NCBI RefSeq assembly: GCF_009765875.1
Contig: NZ_LMUP01000006.1
Span: 186,001 to 250,000, forward strand
DNA: 64,000 nt
Reading direction: 5' to 3'
Origin: Pedobacter sp. L105
GTDB lineage: Bacteria; Bacteroidota; Bacteroidia; Sphingobacteriales; Sphingobacteriaceae
In this document: in pieces, positions 54,760 through 62,865 of the stretch
How the letters are laid out: every line of letters starts with the position of its first letter
Numbering within the stretch: the stretch's first letter is position 1
The notes under the pieces: model-generated
Databases searched by the model: none
What the model was told of the DNA's origin: nothing
Seen by the model: only the letters and a program-made list of their open reading frames with translations
Program-made: the position numbers and the translations under genes

Positions 54760-55791
54760 ATGAAAACAGATAAAATTATTACGATTTATGATATTGCTGA
54801 GAAGCTAAAACTGGCGCCATCAACCATTAGCAGGGGTTTACAGGATAATCCTGCCATTAATCCGAAAACAAGGAAAAAGATATTTGATACTGCAAATGAA
54901 ATGGGTTACCGTTTCAATACGTTTGCCCGTAACCTGCGCAATCAGAAGACCAATATGATTGGGGTGATCGTGCCGAGATTAAACAGTTATTTTATTTCGG
55001 CCATGCTGGCTGGAATAGAAAAAGAGCTGAACAGCGCCGGTTATAACATGCTGATCAGCCAGTCGCTGGAATTGGAAGAAAATGAAGTGAAGTATGCAAA
55101 GGCCATGATGCATAACCGGGTAGATGGATTAATTGTTGCCCTGGCAGCAAATACAAGTAACCTGGATCATTTTGATGAATATATCCGTCACCAAATCCCT
55201 CTTCTTTTTGTAGACAGGGTGATAGAAAATGAGGATTTCAATAAGGTAGTGATCAATAATTTAAAAGCGGGTTATGATATGACTTCCCACCTTATTGGCC
55301 AGGGATGCAAGAGCATTGTCCACCTAACAGGTAACCTGATGCGGAATGTATACCAGGACAGGAAAGCTGGTTATCAGAAAGCCCTTGCAGAACATGAAAT
55401 TCCTTATGAGGAAAAGCTGGTGCTGGAAACTGACCTGACGGAAGAATCTTCTATTAAAGCGGCTAAGCAGATCTTAAATATGAAAATCAGGCCGGATGCA
55501 CTTTTTGTAGCCAACGATTTGTCGGCTGTGATTTGTATGAAAGTTTTTAAAGATGCAGGCCTGCAGATTCCACAAGATATTGCGGTAGCTGGGTTTAACA
55601 ACGATATCAGTTCGCGGATCTCTGAACCTATGCTAACTACAATCAATTATCCCGGTGAAGAAATGGGGAAAATTGCTGCCAGGCACCTGATCTCTCAGAT
55701 CAATGGAGATAGCGACCTGACATTGACCAATACTATTATTTTGAAATCTCAACTGGTGATCAGGGCATCATCACTAAAAAATAACATTTAA
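54760..55791 (+). CDS. LacI family transcriptional regulator 2
   Basis: About 343 residues from ATG 54760; a TTG three codons earlier is possible. The helix-turn-helix is TIYDIAEKLKLAPSTISRGL, followed by the hinge NTFARNLRNQ and a sugar-sensing domain. It is a paralogue of the regulator at 53627, with similar length and architecture, but is the first gene of an operon with an SDR oxidoreductase (1-bp overlap) and UxuA. That linkage suggests it senses a hexuronate such as glucuronate, fructuronate or mannonate. Likely autoregulated through the palindrome upstream. Confidence 0.93.
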   Translation: MKTDKIITIYDIAEKLKLAPSTISRGLQDNPAINPKTRKKIFDTANEMGYRFNTFARNLRNQKTNMIGVIVPRLNSYFISAMLAGIEKELNSAGYNMLISQSLELEENEVKYAKAMMHNRVDGLIVALAANTSNLDHFDEYIRHQIPLLFVDRVIENEDFNKVVINNLKAGYDMTSHLIGQGCKSIVHLTGNLMRNVYQDRKAGYQKALAEHEIPYEEKLVLETDLTEESSIKAAKQILNMKIRPDALFVANDLSAVICMKVFKDAGLQIPQDIAVAGFNNDISSRISEPMLTTINYPGEEMGKIAARHLISQINGDSDLTLTNTIILKSQLVIRASSLKNNI

Positions 55792-56537
55792 TGGATACAC
55801 AAAAGAAAGTCGCCATTGTTACTGGCGGTGCAGCGGGACTTGGATTGGCTATCACACAAAAGCTAGTGAAAGAGCAGATTCAAACCATCATGATCGGAAG
55901 AAATGAGCAACAGCTTCAGGAAGCAGCTTCAACACTAGGTGATTTATGCAGTTATAAGGTGCTTGACCTGCAGCATCTGGCACAGATCCCATCCTGCGTT
56001 GAAGAAATTGTCAATGAATTTGGGCAGATCGATATTCTGGTGAATAATGCAGGGATCAATCAGAAGAAAGCTTTTACAGAAGTAACAGATGAAGAGTTTT
56101 TACGGGTGATACAAACTAATGTACTCTCTGTATTTTCGTTAAGCAGGGAAGTGAGTAAGGTCATGATTGCCGCAGGCGGTGGGGTGATGGTAAATATAAG
56201 TTCTATGGCTGCTCAATATGGCATTCCAAAGGTGATTGCTTATACTGCCGCTAAGTCGGCCATAGAAGGGATGACCAGGGCGATGGCGGTAGAATTATCA
56301 CCAGTGGGTATCCGGGTAAACTGTGTGGCCCCGGGTTTTATTAAAACGGCTATGTCTTCCAAAGCCTTGGATGATGATCCCGAAAGGAAAAATAAAGTGC
56401 TTTCCAGAACCCCAATTGGACATTTAGGATTGCCAGAGGATGTAGCTGATGCGGTATATTACCTGAGTACGGCAGGGGCTAAATATGTAACAGGAATTAT
56501 TATGCCTGTAGACGGCGGTAATTCAATAGGTTTTTAA
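55791..56537 (+). CDS. SDR family oxidoreductase, candidate fructuronate reductase
   Basis: A 248-residue classical short-chain dehydrogenase. It has the cofactor loop TGGAAGLG (11-18), NNAG (85-88), catalytic Ser137/138, and Tyr151 with Lys155 in YTAAKSA. The C-terminal end YVTGIIMPVDGG is typical. Its ATG overlaps the stop codon of LacI regulator 2 and UxuA follows 27 bp later. Converting fructuronate to mannonate is the step needed directly before UxuA. Some bacteria (for example Bacillus UxuB/YjmF) use an SDR for it, so this gene is a good candidate. A gluconate-dehydrogenase-like activity is an alternative. Confidence 0.88.
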   Translation: MDTQKKVAIVTGGAAGLGLAITQKLVKEQIQTIMIGRNEQQLQEAASTLGDLCSYKVLDLQHLAQIPSCVEEIVNEFGQIDILVNNAGINQKKAFTEVTDEEFLRVIQTNVLSVFSLSREVSKVMIAAGGGVMVNISSMAAQYGIPKVIAYTAAKSAIEGMTRAMAVELSPVGIRVNCVAPGFIKTAMSSKALDDDPERKNKVLSRTPIGHLGLPEDVADAVYYLSTAGAKYVTGIIMPVDGGNSIGF

Positions 56538-56544
56538 TTAAAAG

Positions 56545-56560
56545 ACAATCGATTGCAATA
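56545..56560. promoter_or_regulatory. LacI-type operator, site 4 (directly before uxuA)
   Basis: ACAATCGATTGCAATA, identical in all 16 bases to site 1 at 40308-40323. It ends four bases before the uxuA ATG, within the SDR-uxuA gap, so it could act as a roadblock or mark an internal promoter. Confidence 0.75.
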
Positions 56561-56564
56561 GCTT

Positions 56565-57731
56565 ATGATAAACTTTGAACAAAGCATGCGCTGGTTTGGT
56601 CCTCATGATCCGGTTAGCTTAAGTGATATCCGCCAGGCGGGCTGCACTGCGGTAGTGACGGCATTACACCATATTCCTGTTGGGGAAATATGGACTATCG
56701 AGGAAATTCTGGAAAGGAAAGCGCTGATCAATGATGCAGGAATGTTATGGCATGTGGTGGAGAGCCTGCCCGTGCATGAGTCCATAAAAACGCACAGCGG
56801 AAATTACCCCGGGCTCATTTCTAATTATATTTTAAGTCTTGAAAACCTGGCTTCCTGTGGGTTAAAAGTAATAACCTATAATTTTATGCCTGTGCTGGAC
56901 TGGATGAGGACAGATCCGTTTTATACACTGCCTGATGGGAGCAAAGCTTTACGTTTTGAACGGTCAGCTTTTATCGCTTTTGACCTGTTCCTGCTGCAAA
57001 GACCGGGAGCAGAAAAGGAGTACAGCGAAGCAGAGATTGCCCAGGCTAAAGCTAAATTTGAAAGTATGGATAACGCAGAAAGAGATTACCTCTTTAACAG
57101 TGTTTTATTGGGATTGCCAGGTGCTGATGACCAGTTTACTCCTGAACAGATCCTGGAAGCCCTGCAAAGTTATGCTGATATTGATGCCGTAATATTAAAA
57201 GATAACCTCAGCTTTTTTCTCCGGGAAATTATTCCTGCGGCAGAAAGTGCGGGGATAAAAATGGCCATTCATCCTGATGATCCTCCATATGCTATCTTGG
57301 GCTTGCCCCGGATAGTGAGTACCGAAGAGGATCTTGCTTTTATCGCAGCGGCCTGCCCTTCTGTAGCCAATGGGATTTGTTATTGCACCGGTTCTTTAAG
57401 CGTAAGGCCAGAAAACGATCTCTGTAATATCATATCCAGGTTTGGAGAACTGATCCACTTTGTGCATTTGCGAAATACACAGAGTGACCAGTATGGCAAT
57501 TTTTATGAAGCTGCCCATCTTGATGGTGATGTAGATATGTATGCCGTGATGAAAAAGCTGATCCTGCTGATGCAGGAGACAGGAGTTACCTTACCGCTCA
57601 GACCAGACCATGGGCACCAGATGCTGGACGACCTGCATAAAAAAACATATCCGGGTTATTTTGCAATTGGACGTCTGAAAGGACTGGCTGAATTGAGAGG
57701 CCTCGAAATGGGAATAGCGAGATCTATTTAA
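56565..57731 (+). CDS. uxuA: Mannonate dehydratase
   Basis: A 388-residue cytosolic enzyme that dehydrates D-mannonate to 2-keto-3-deoxy-D-gluconate. The sequence fits UxuA throughout: [20 protein letters not shown] at the start, [53 protein letters not shown] and LRPDHGHQM. The His and Cys residues in these segments are the expected metal ligands. Length is normal. It completes the glucuronate branch needed after GH115 action. Uronate isomerase and 2-keto-3-deoxygluconate kinase/aldolase are not in this window. Confidence 0.96.
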   Translation: MINFEQSMRWFGPHDPVSLSDIRQAGCTAVVTALHHIPVGEIWTIEEILERKALINDAGMLWHVVESLPVHESIKTHSGNYPGLISNYILSLENLASCGLKVITYNFMPVLDWMRTDPFYTLPDGSKALRFERSAFIAFDLFLLQRPGAEKEYSEAEIAQAKAKFESMDNAERDYLFNSVLLGLPGADDQFTPEQILEALQSYADIDAVILKDNLSFFLREIIPAAESAGIKMAIHPDDPPYAILGLPRIVSTEEDLAFIAAACPSVANGICYCTGSLSVRPENDLCNIISRFGELIHFVHLRNTQSDQYGNFYEAAHLDGDVDMYAVMKKLILLMQETGVTLPLRPDHGHQMLDDLHKKTYPGYFAIGRLKGLAELRGLEMGIARSI

Positions 57732-57756
57732 TTATACAATTTAATCATAACCAAAT

Positions 57757-58860
57757 ATGAACAGACTGATGAACAGGGAATTGATCCTGCTGCTAAGCGT
57801 GCCCTTATTTTTGCTGGGCGGTTGTAACGGGCAACAAAAAAGCAAAGAGATGGAGACGGTTAAAGCCGATCCTTTTAAGGGGGCTATTTCTAAACCTTTA
57901 ATTACCAAAATATATACCGCAGATCCGTCTGCGCATGTTTTTGAAGGTAAGCTCTATATTTATCCTTCCCATGATATCGATGCGGGGATACCCGAAAATG
58001 ATAACGGTGATCATTTTGCCATGAAGGATTACCACATTTTTTCCCTTGACAGTATCGGAGGCCCGGTAACAGATCATGGCGTAGCTTTAACCGTGAAGGA
58101 TATTCCCTGGGGCGGCCGCCAGTTGTGGGCGCCTGATGCCGCTTTTAAAAATGGAACTTATTACCTGTATTTTCCGCTGAAGGATAAAAAGGATGTGTTT
58201 AAGATTGGAGTAGCTACTTCTATATCTCCTTCAGGGCCTTTTGCTGCGGAGAAGGAACCGATAAAAGGAAGTTTTAGTATTGATCCCGCCGTTTTTACGG
58301 ATACTGATGGCAGTACCTATCTATATTTTGGGGGAATCTGGGGAGGACAGTTGCAGCGATGGAATAAAGGCGTATATGATGCAAATGGTTCCAAGACCGA
58401 TCTTAAAAACGATACTGCACCGGCATTAACGGCAAAGGTGGCTAAACTGGGTCCTGATATGAAACAGTTTGCAGAGCAAGTTAAAGATGTAGTGATCCTT
58501 GATGAAAAAGGAAAGCCTTTGCTGGGAGGAGATCACGACAGGCGCTTTTTTGAAGGTTCATGGATGCATAAGTATAATGGAAAGTATTATTTTTCTTATT
58601 CTACAGGTGATACCCATAAACTAGTTTATGCCATTGGTGATACCCCTTATGGGCCATTTACCTATAAAGGGGTCATTATGCTGCCTGTAATGGGCTGGAC
58701 CACTCATCATTCTATTGTGGAGTATAAAGGAAAGTGGCTCATCTTTTATCATGATACGGAGTTGTCTAAAGGGAAAACCCATTTAAGGAATGTTAAAGTC
58801 ACTGGGCTGGAACATGAAGCCGACGGCACGATAAAAACTATCCATCCCTATCAACAATAA
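57757..58860 (+). CDS. GH43 family beta-xylosidase-like lipoprotein
   Basis: A 367-residue single-domain GH43 propeller with lipobox LLGGC. The start codon could also be the second Met. Catalytic candidates are Asp in YTADPSAHVF, Asp in SIDPAVFTD, and Glu in FFEGSWMHKY. GGRQLWAPDAAF and SYSTGDTHKLVYA fit the GH43_1-type beta-xylosidases. It lacks the C-terminal sandwich of the other GH43 in the locus. It follows uxuA by 25 bp in the same operon and probably releases xylose from oligosaccharides in the periplasm or at the membrane. Confidence 0.88.
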   Translation: MNRLMNRELILLLSVPLFLLGGCNGQQKSKEMETVKADPFKGAISKPLITKIYTADPSAHVFEGKLYIYPSHDIDAGIPENDNGDHFAMKDYHIFSLDSIGGPVTDHGVALTVKDIPWGGRQLWAPDAAFKNGTYYLYFPLKDKKDVFKIGVATSISPSGPFAAEKEPIKGSFSIDPAVFTDTDGSTYLYFGGIWGGQLQRWNKGVYDANGSKTDLKNDTAPALTAKVAKLGPDMKQFAEQVKDVVILDEKGKPLLGGDHDRRFFEGSWMHKYNGKYYFSYSTGDTHKLVYAIGDTPYGPFTYKGVIMLPVMGWTTHHSIVEYKGKWLIFYHDTELSKGKTHLRNVKVTGLEHEADGTIKTIHPYQQ

Positions 58861-58875
58861 GTTTTATTATTAAAA

Positions 58876-58893
58876 TACCATTCGGTACATTTG
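58876..58893 (+). promoter_or_regulatory. Probable TetR operator overlapping a -7 box
   Basis: TACCATTCGGTA (58876-58887) has TACC/GGTA arms. It overlaps TACATTTG (58886-58893), an exact TAnnTTTG -7 box placed 4 nt before the TetR start, which would give an almost leaderless mRNA. A related palindrome lies before fabF. Confidence 0.55.
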
Positions 58894-58897
58894 ACGT

Positions 58898-59500
58898 ATG
58901 GAGAAGGGTATATCTAAAGCAGAACGTACCCGGCAGTTTATTATTGAATCTACTGCCGGGATCTTTAATAAGAAGGGTTATGTAGGTACTTCAATGGCCG
59001 ATATGACCGAGGCTACCCGCTTGACAAAAGGCAGTATTTACGGGAATTTTGAGAATAAGGAAGAAGTGGCAATCGCTGCATTCGACTACAATTTATCCAA
59101 AGTACATCAGGCCGTTGAACAACGCTTTAAAAAAGCAATTACCTATCATGATAAACTAATGGTTTATGCAATGGTGTACCATAGTTTTATGGGAGGCACT
59201 TTCCCCGAGGGAGGCTGCCCCATTCTGAATACAGCAATTGAAGCTGATGACACCCATACCCCGCTCAAAGAAAAAGCTGCAGCAGCGGTAATTCAATGGA
59301 AAAAGAAGCTGATCACACTGATGGAGGAAGGTGTGAAGGCCGGGGAGTTTAAATCCGTTGTGGATAACGATCAGCTGGCACTTTCTATTATTGCTTTGGT
59401 AGAGGGAGGGATGATGATTGCCAAGGTTACGGATAGTCCTGCAAATCTTGATAAAGTATTGAAGACTGTGGAGCTGTTGATTTCGCAGTTAAAGGCTTAA
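58898..59500 (+). CDS. TetR/AcrR family transcriptional regulator
   Basis: A 200-residue repressor. The N-terminal helix-turn-helix is SMADMTEATRLTKGSIYGNF (about residues 29-48). The C-terminal ligand domain contains GGCPILNTAIEADD, typical of the LmrA/YxaF-like subgroup. Its own promoter carries a TACC-N4-GGTA palindrome, and a similar site lies before fabF, 2.4 kb away. A link to fatty-acid synthesis is therefore possible but inferred. It ends 23 bp before a long hairpin terminator. Confidence 0.92.
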   Translation: MEKGISKAERTRQFIIESTAGIFNKKGYVGTSMADMTEATRLTKGSIYGNFENKEEVAIAAFDYNLSKVHQAVEQRFKKAITYHDKLMVYAMVYHSFMGGTFPEGGCPILNTAIEADDTHTPLKEKAAAAVIQWKKKLITLMEEGVKAGEFKSVVDNDQLALSIIALVEGGMMIAKVTDSPANLDKVLKTVELLISQLKA

Positions 59501-59523
59501 TCGTCCTGAGATGATCTAAGTTT

Positions 59524-59610
59524 AAAAATCGATATACTGTATTCCGGCTGAAACCTTTGTTCGCTGCGCTCTCAAAATTTCTAGGCCGTCATACAGCATA
59601 TCGATTTTTT
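59524..59610 (+). terminator. Long hairpin terminator after tetR with conserved loop motif
   Basis: Arms 59524-59542 and 59591-59609 pair over 19 bp with one mismatch and end in TTTTTT. The 48-nt loop contains TTCGCTGCGCT and TTTCTAGG, elements that recur in the same order and orientation in the loop of the fabF terminator (59907-59995), although the stems are unrelated. Confidence 0.75.
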
Positions 59611-59906
59611 GACAGGTTATCCAAAGGGATTTCTCTACAGCAAGCGCTAATACATTCTTCCGGAAAATCTATTGAAAACATCCATTCAGTTGTACAACTC
59701 GTTCTCCAAATAGCTTTTTTAGTGATTTTCTTAGACCAATCAGCTACAAAGCCCAGTCAGTAGTAGTACAAATTTTCTGTAAGCCAACTTGTTAGTCATT
59801 CTTTAAGGCCGATCAGCTACAAAGCTTAAGCAATGGTGCTACACGTTTTTCTATAAGCAACTCTATTTTCCATCCTGCTATCTGCACCCTGCAATGGATG
59901 AACCCC
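59611..59906. repeat. Gene-free stretch with imperfect direct repeats
   Basis: CCAATCAGCTACAAAGC (59736-59752) recurs as CCGATCAGCTACAAAGC (59809-59825). The similarity continues more weakly for about 40 bp (TACA..TTTTCT.TAAGC..AACT) at a 73-bp offset. No convincing gene is present; a 68-codon frame at 59557-59763 runs through the terminator and looks random. Confidence 0.5.
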
Positions 59907-59995
59907 AAAAAAAAGGAGTGTGCTGTTTGATTGCCTAGGACTCTTGCAAGCGTAGCGCAGCAATATTCCAGCAATCAAACAGCACACTCCTTTTT
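59907..59995 (-). terminator. Long hairpin terminator after fabF with conserved loop motif
   Basis: A perfect 25-bp inverted repeat (59910-59934 and 59971-59995) with a 36-nt loop, followed on the minus strand by eight T. In the fabF reading direction the loop has TTGCTGCGCT and AGTCCTAG, as in the tetR terminator. Confidence 0.85.
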
Positions 59996-60014
59996 ACAGC
60001 GAAGCAGGGTGATC

Positions 60015-61259
60015 TTATATAGCTTTGAAAACTACAATTCCATTATGGCCGCCAAAGCCAAAAGTATTACTCATGGATACTTTAACTTTAGCCTGGATAG
60101 CTTCTTTAAAAATAATATTCAGGTTACCCGGAATAGCAGGGTCCAGTTCCTGGGTGTTAATGGTAGGCGCGATTACGCTGTCTCTCATCGATAATAAACA
60201 GATAATTGCTTCAATAGCACCGGCAGCACCTAATAAATGGCCTGTCATCGATTTTGTAGCACTAATTTTCATGTTATTTTTTCCTGTGCCCAGTAATTTA
60301 ATCACAGCATTTACTTCAGAAAGGTCGCCTACTGGCGTAGAGGTAGCATGTGTATTTAAGTAATCTACATCATGAATGCTTAAGCCAGCTTCTTCCAAAG
60401 CTTGTTTCATTGCATGTGAAGCACCTAAGCCTTCAGGATGTGTTGCTGTCATATGGTAAGCATCAGCAGTCATTGCTGCGCCGCCAATTTCTCCATAAAT
60501 ATGTGCACCACGTTTTACTGCATGTTCATATTCTTCCAGTACCAGGGCACCGGCACCTTCACCCATTACAAATCCGTCACGGTTTACGTCAAAGGGTTTT
60601 GAAGCGGTTTCAGGAGAGTCATTCTGTGCAGACATGGCTTTCATAGCACAAAAACCACCTACAGAAGAAGCCGATATTGGTGCTTCCGAACCACCAGTCA
60701 CAATGATCTTGGCTTTACCCATACGGATATAAGTGAAGGCATCCATGATGGCTGTATTGGAAGTAGCACAGGCAGAAACAGTAGTATAATTGATCCCCAT
60801 ATAACCATTACGGATGGAAATCATCCCTGAAGCCATATTGGTAATAAGTTTAGGCACAAAGAACGGGCTGTAACGCGGAGTGCCGTTGCCTAAAGCAAAT
60901 TCAGCGGACTGCTGCTCAAAGGTATCCATTCCGCCTTGTCCCGAACCCCAGATCACACCTACATCAAAAGGATCCATTTTTTCAAATTCAAAACCAGAAT
61001 CTTTGATGGCTTCATCAGAAGCTACCAGGGCATATTGTGTAAAACGGTCTGTTCTTTTAACATCAGACCTGTCTAAAAATTTAGTAATATCAAAATCCTT
61101 GAGTTCGCAGGCAAATTGTGTGCGGAATAGGGTAGCATCGAAGCGGGTGATTTTTGCAGCGCCGCTTTTACCTGCTAAGGTATTGCTCCAGAAAGTATTT
61201 ACATCATTTCCTAAAGGGGTTAATGCCCCAATCCCAGTGATAACAACTCTTTTTAACAT
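60015..61259 (-). CDS. fabF: 3-oxoacyl-ACP synthase II (FabF/KAS II type)
   Basis: A 414-residue cytosolic condensing enzyme that extends acyl-ACP with malonyl-ACP. The catalytic triad is Cys164 in SACATSNTA, His304 in LNTHATSTP and His341 in SMTGHLLGAAG. RRVVITG-like start (KRVVITGIGALTPLG) and the closing NTFGFGGHN are standard. Length is normal. It is monocistronic, not beside acpP or other fab genes, so it may be a second FabF copy adjusting chain length. It is flanked by a TetR gene and a fatty-acid desaturase. A TACC-N4-GGTA palindrome lies in its promoter. Confidence 0.95.
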   Translation of the reverse strand: MLKRVVITGIGALTPLGNDVNTFWSNTLAGKSGAAKITRFDATLFRTQFACELKDFDITKFLDRSDVKRTDRFTQYALVASDEAIKDSGFEFEKMDPFDVGVIWGSGQGGMDTFEQQSAEFALGNGTPRYSPFFVPKLITNMASGMISIRNGYMGINYTTVSACATSNTAIMDAFTYIRMGKAKIIVTGGSEAPISASSVGGFCAMKAMSAQNDSPETASKPFDVNRDGFVMGEGAGALVLEEYEHAVKRGAHIYGEIGGAAMTADAYHMTATHPEGLGASHAMKQALEEAGLSIHDVDYLNTHATSTPVGDLSEVNAVIKLLGTGKNNMKISATKSMTGHLLGAAGAIEAIICLLSMRDSVIAPTINTQELDPAIPGNLNIIFKEAIQAKVKVSMSNTFGFGGHNGIVVFKAI

Positions 61260-61314
61260 ACGTTTTTTTATAATTAATAATTGAGCTTGCTTTTAAGGCA
61301 GCTGATTAAAGGGT

Positions 61315-61348
61315 CAAAAGTAAGATTATATTTAATACCAAATGGTAT
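61315..61348 (-). promoter_or_regulatory. fabF promoter with TetR-like palindrome
   Basis: On the minus strand TACTTTTG (61322-61315) is an exact TAnnTTTG -7 box about 56 nt before fabF. Upstream, ATACCAAATGGTAT (61335-61348) is a palindrome with TACC/GGTA arms like the one before tetR, overlapping a TTTG that could be part of the -33 region. Confidence 0.55.
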
Positions 61349-61500
61349 AATATAGTGATATTTTTGTCAGATCCTTCTATCCGGATGCGAAAATACAAAT
61401 ATTACGGTGCAATTAGCTGAATTCTTGTTCGGCAAGCAGATTGCCTGCTGATATTTTTTCACAGATTGCTGCAAGGGGAAGGTATTTAAGCTGATATGAT

Positions 61501-61508
61501 TATATTTG
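61501..61508 (+). promoter_or_regulatory. -7 box (TATATTTG) before the cupin gene
   Basis: An exact TAnnTTTG match 21 nt before the ATG at 61530. No clear -33 TTTG is visible at the usual distance. Confidence 0.5.
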
Positions 61509-61529
61509 AAGATTAAAATATTAAAAATA

Positions 61530-62027
61530 ATGTCAGATCAGAAAAAAGAAATATTCGACAGTGTTGCTCAGCGACTCAAAAGTGAAGGTTTTAATGTAGT
61601 TAACCGTGATGAGACCCGTCCATGGGGAGGTTTTTTTGTTATCGATGAAGACCAGGCACAACAGTTTGCCAACGTTTATTTTGACGGATTGAATGTAGAA
61701 GAACTTAAAATTTCAGGTAAGTTGAGCCCTAAAATTTTAGTTGTAGCCCCTAACACTCGTCTTTCGTGGCAATATCATCACCGTCGTGCCGAAATATGGC
61801 GCGTGGTAAGCGGTAACGTAGGTGTAATTACCAGCGATACTGATGAGCAGGGACCTGTTCAGCAATTGGTACCAGGACAAACCATTAAATTGAAACAGGG
61901 AGAAAGACATCGCCTGGTAGGTTTGGACGACTGGGGAATTGTTTCCGAAATCTGGCAACATACTGATCCTTCTAATCCATCTGATGAATCTGATATCGTG
62001 CGTGTATCAGACGATTTCGGAAGATAA
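61530..62027 (+). CDS. Cupin protein, mannose-6-phosphate isomerase type II-like
   Basis: A 165-residue cytosolic single-cupin protein from ATG 61530 (an upstream TTG is unlikely). The region RPWGGFFVID, LSWQYHHRRAEIWRVVSG, PGQTIKLKQGERHRLVG and SEIWQH matches the cupin domain of type II phosphomannose isomerases (the C-terminal part of ManC-like enzymes). The two His and the Glu/His pair are the expected metal ligands. It stands alone, without the nucleotidyltransferase domain. Either a mannose/other sugar phosphate isomerase or a sugar-binding role is possible. It ends at a strong terminator. Confidence 0.82.
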   Translation: MSDQKKEIFDSVAQRLKSEGFNVVNRDETRPWGGFFVIDEDQAQQFANVYFDGLNVEELKISGKLSPKILVVAPNTRLSWQYHHRRAEIWRVVSGNVGVITSDTDEQGPVQQLVPGQTIKLKQGERHRLVGLDDWGIVSEIWQHTDPSNPSDESDIVRVSDDFGR

Positions 62028-62035
62028 TTTATTTT

Positions 62036-62085
62036 ATAGATGTACCCTGCTTAATCCGGGTACATCTATTTTCTCTATTTTTGTG
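62036..62085 (+). terminator. Terminator after the cupin gene
   Basis: ATAGATGTACCC (62036-62047) pairs perfectly with 62058-62069 around a 10-nt loop. T-rich sequence follows (TTTTCTCTATTTTTG). Confidence 0.85.
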
Positions 62086-62103
62086 ATTTAAACATCCGGG
62101 TGG

Positions 62104-62862
62104 ATGTTTTTTTTCGTTTGTATACCCATCATTATGATTATTCTACTATTTTTTCTGTTACACTGGTTTTTATCATTATTCTCACAAACTTTCTTTTTGC
62201 ACCGCTATGCTTCGCATAAAATGTTTAAAATGAATCGTTTCTGGGAAAAGTTTTTTTATACCATTACCTTTTTATCGCAAGGGTCTTCTTTTTTAAACCC
62301 TCGTGCCTATGCTATCCTGCACCGCATGCACCATGCTTTCAGTGATACAGAAAAGGATCCGCATTCACCGCATTTTGTAAAAGATGTATGGGGAATGATG
62401 ATACAGACAAAAAATATTTATCTGAATTATGCCAAGTACAACGAAGAGCCTGAAGAGCAATTCCGCGATAAATATCCATCCTGGCCAATTGTAGATAAAA
62501 TTGGGAATTCCTGGATGATGCGTGTTGTATTTATCAGTTTCTATGTATGGTTTTATGTCACTTTTGCCACTGCGTGGTGGATGTTCCTCTTATTGCCGGT
62601 ACATTTCCTGATGGGGCCATTACATGGTGCTATCGTTAACTGGTGCGGGCATAAATATGGTTATTCCAACCATGATAACAACGACCATAGCAAAAACTCA
62701 TTGCCGCTGGATTTTCTGATGATGGGGGAACTGTTTCAGAATAATCATCATAAAAAACCTAATAACCCAAATTTTGCATCCCGATGGTTTGAATTTGATC
62801 CTACGTATCCCCTGATGAAGGTGATGCACTGGCTCCATATCATTCGGATCAGAAAAGTATAG
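62104..62862 (+). CDS. Membrane fatty acid (acyl-CoA/acyl-lipid) desaturase
   Basis: A 252-residue integral membrane di-iron desaturase. Histidine boxes are HRYASH (33-38), HRMHH (73-77) and NNHHKKP (about 216-222), with an additional His in NWCGHKYGYSNHD. Four transmembrane helices are apparent. A start at an internal Met near residue 11 is possible. It introduces a double bond (usually delta-9) into acyl chains, adjusting membrane fluidity. It is the first of three closely packed genes with DUF1475 (3 bp gap) and DUF1295 proteins, a grouping that suggests a lipid-modification operon. Confidence 0.9.
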   Translation: MFFFVCIPIIMIILLFFLLHWFLSLFSQTFFLHRYASHKMFKMNRFWEKFFYTITFLSQGSSFLNPRAYAILHRMHHAFSDTEKDPHSPHFVKDVWGMMIQTKNIYLNYAKYNEEPEEQFRDKYPSWPIVDKIGNSWMMRVVFISFYVWFYVTFATAWWMFLLLPVHFLMGPLHGAIVNWCGHKYGYSNHDNNDHSKNSLPLDFLMMGELFQNNHHKKPNNPNFASRWFEFDPTYPLMKVMHWLHIIRIRKV

Positions 62863-62865
62863 CCT

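Noticed and set aside
59557..59763. 68-codon open frame between tetR and fabF
   Set aside because: It runs through a hairpin terminator, has no start context and no recognisable protein features.
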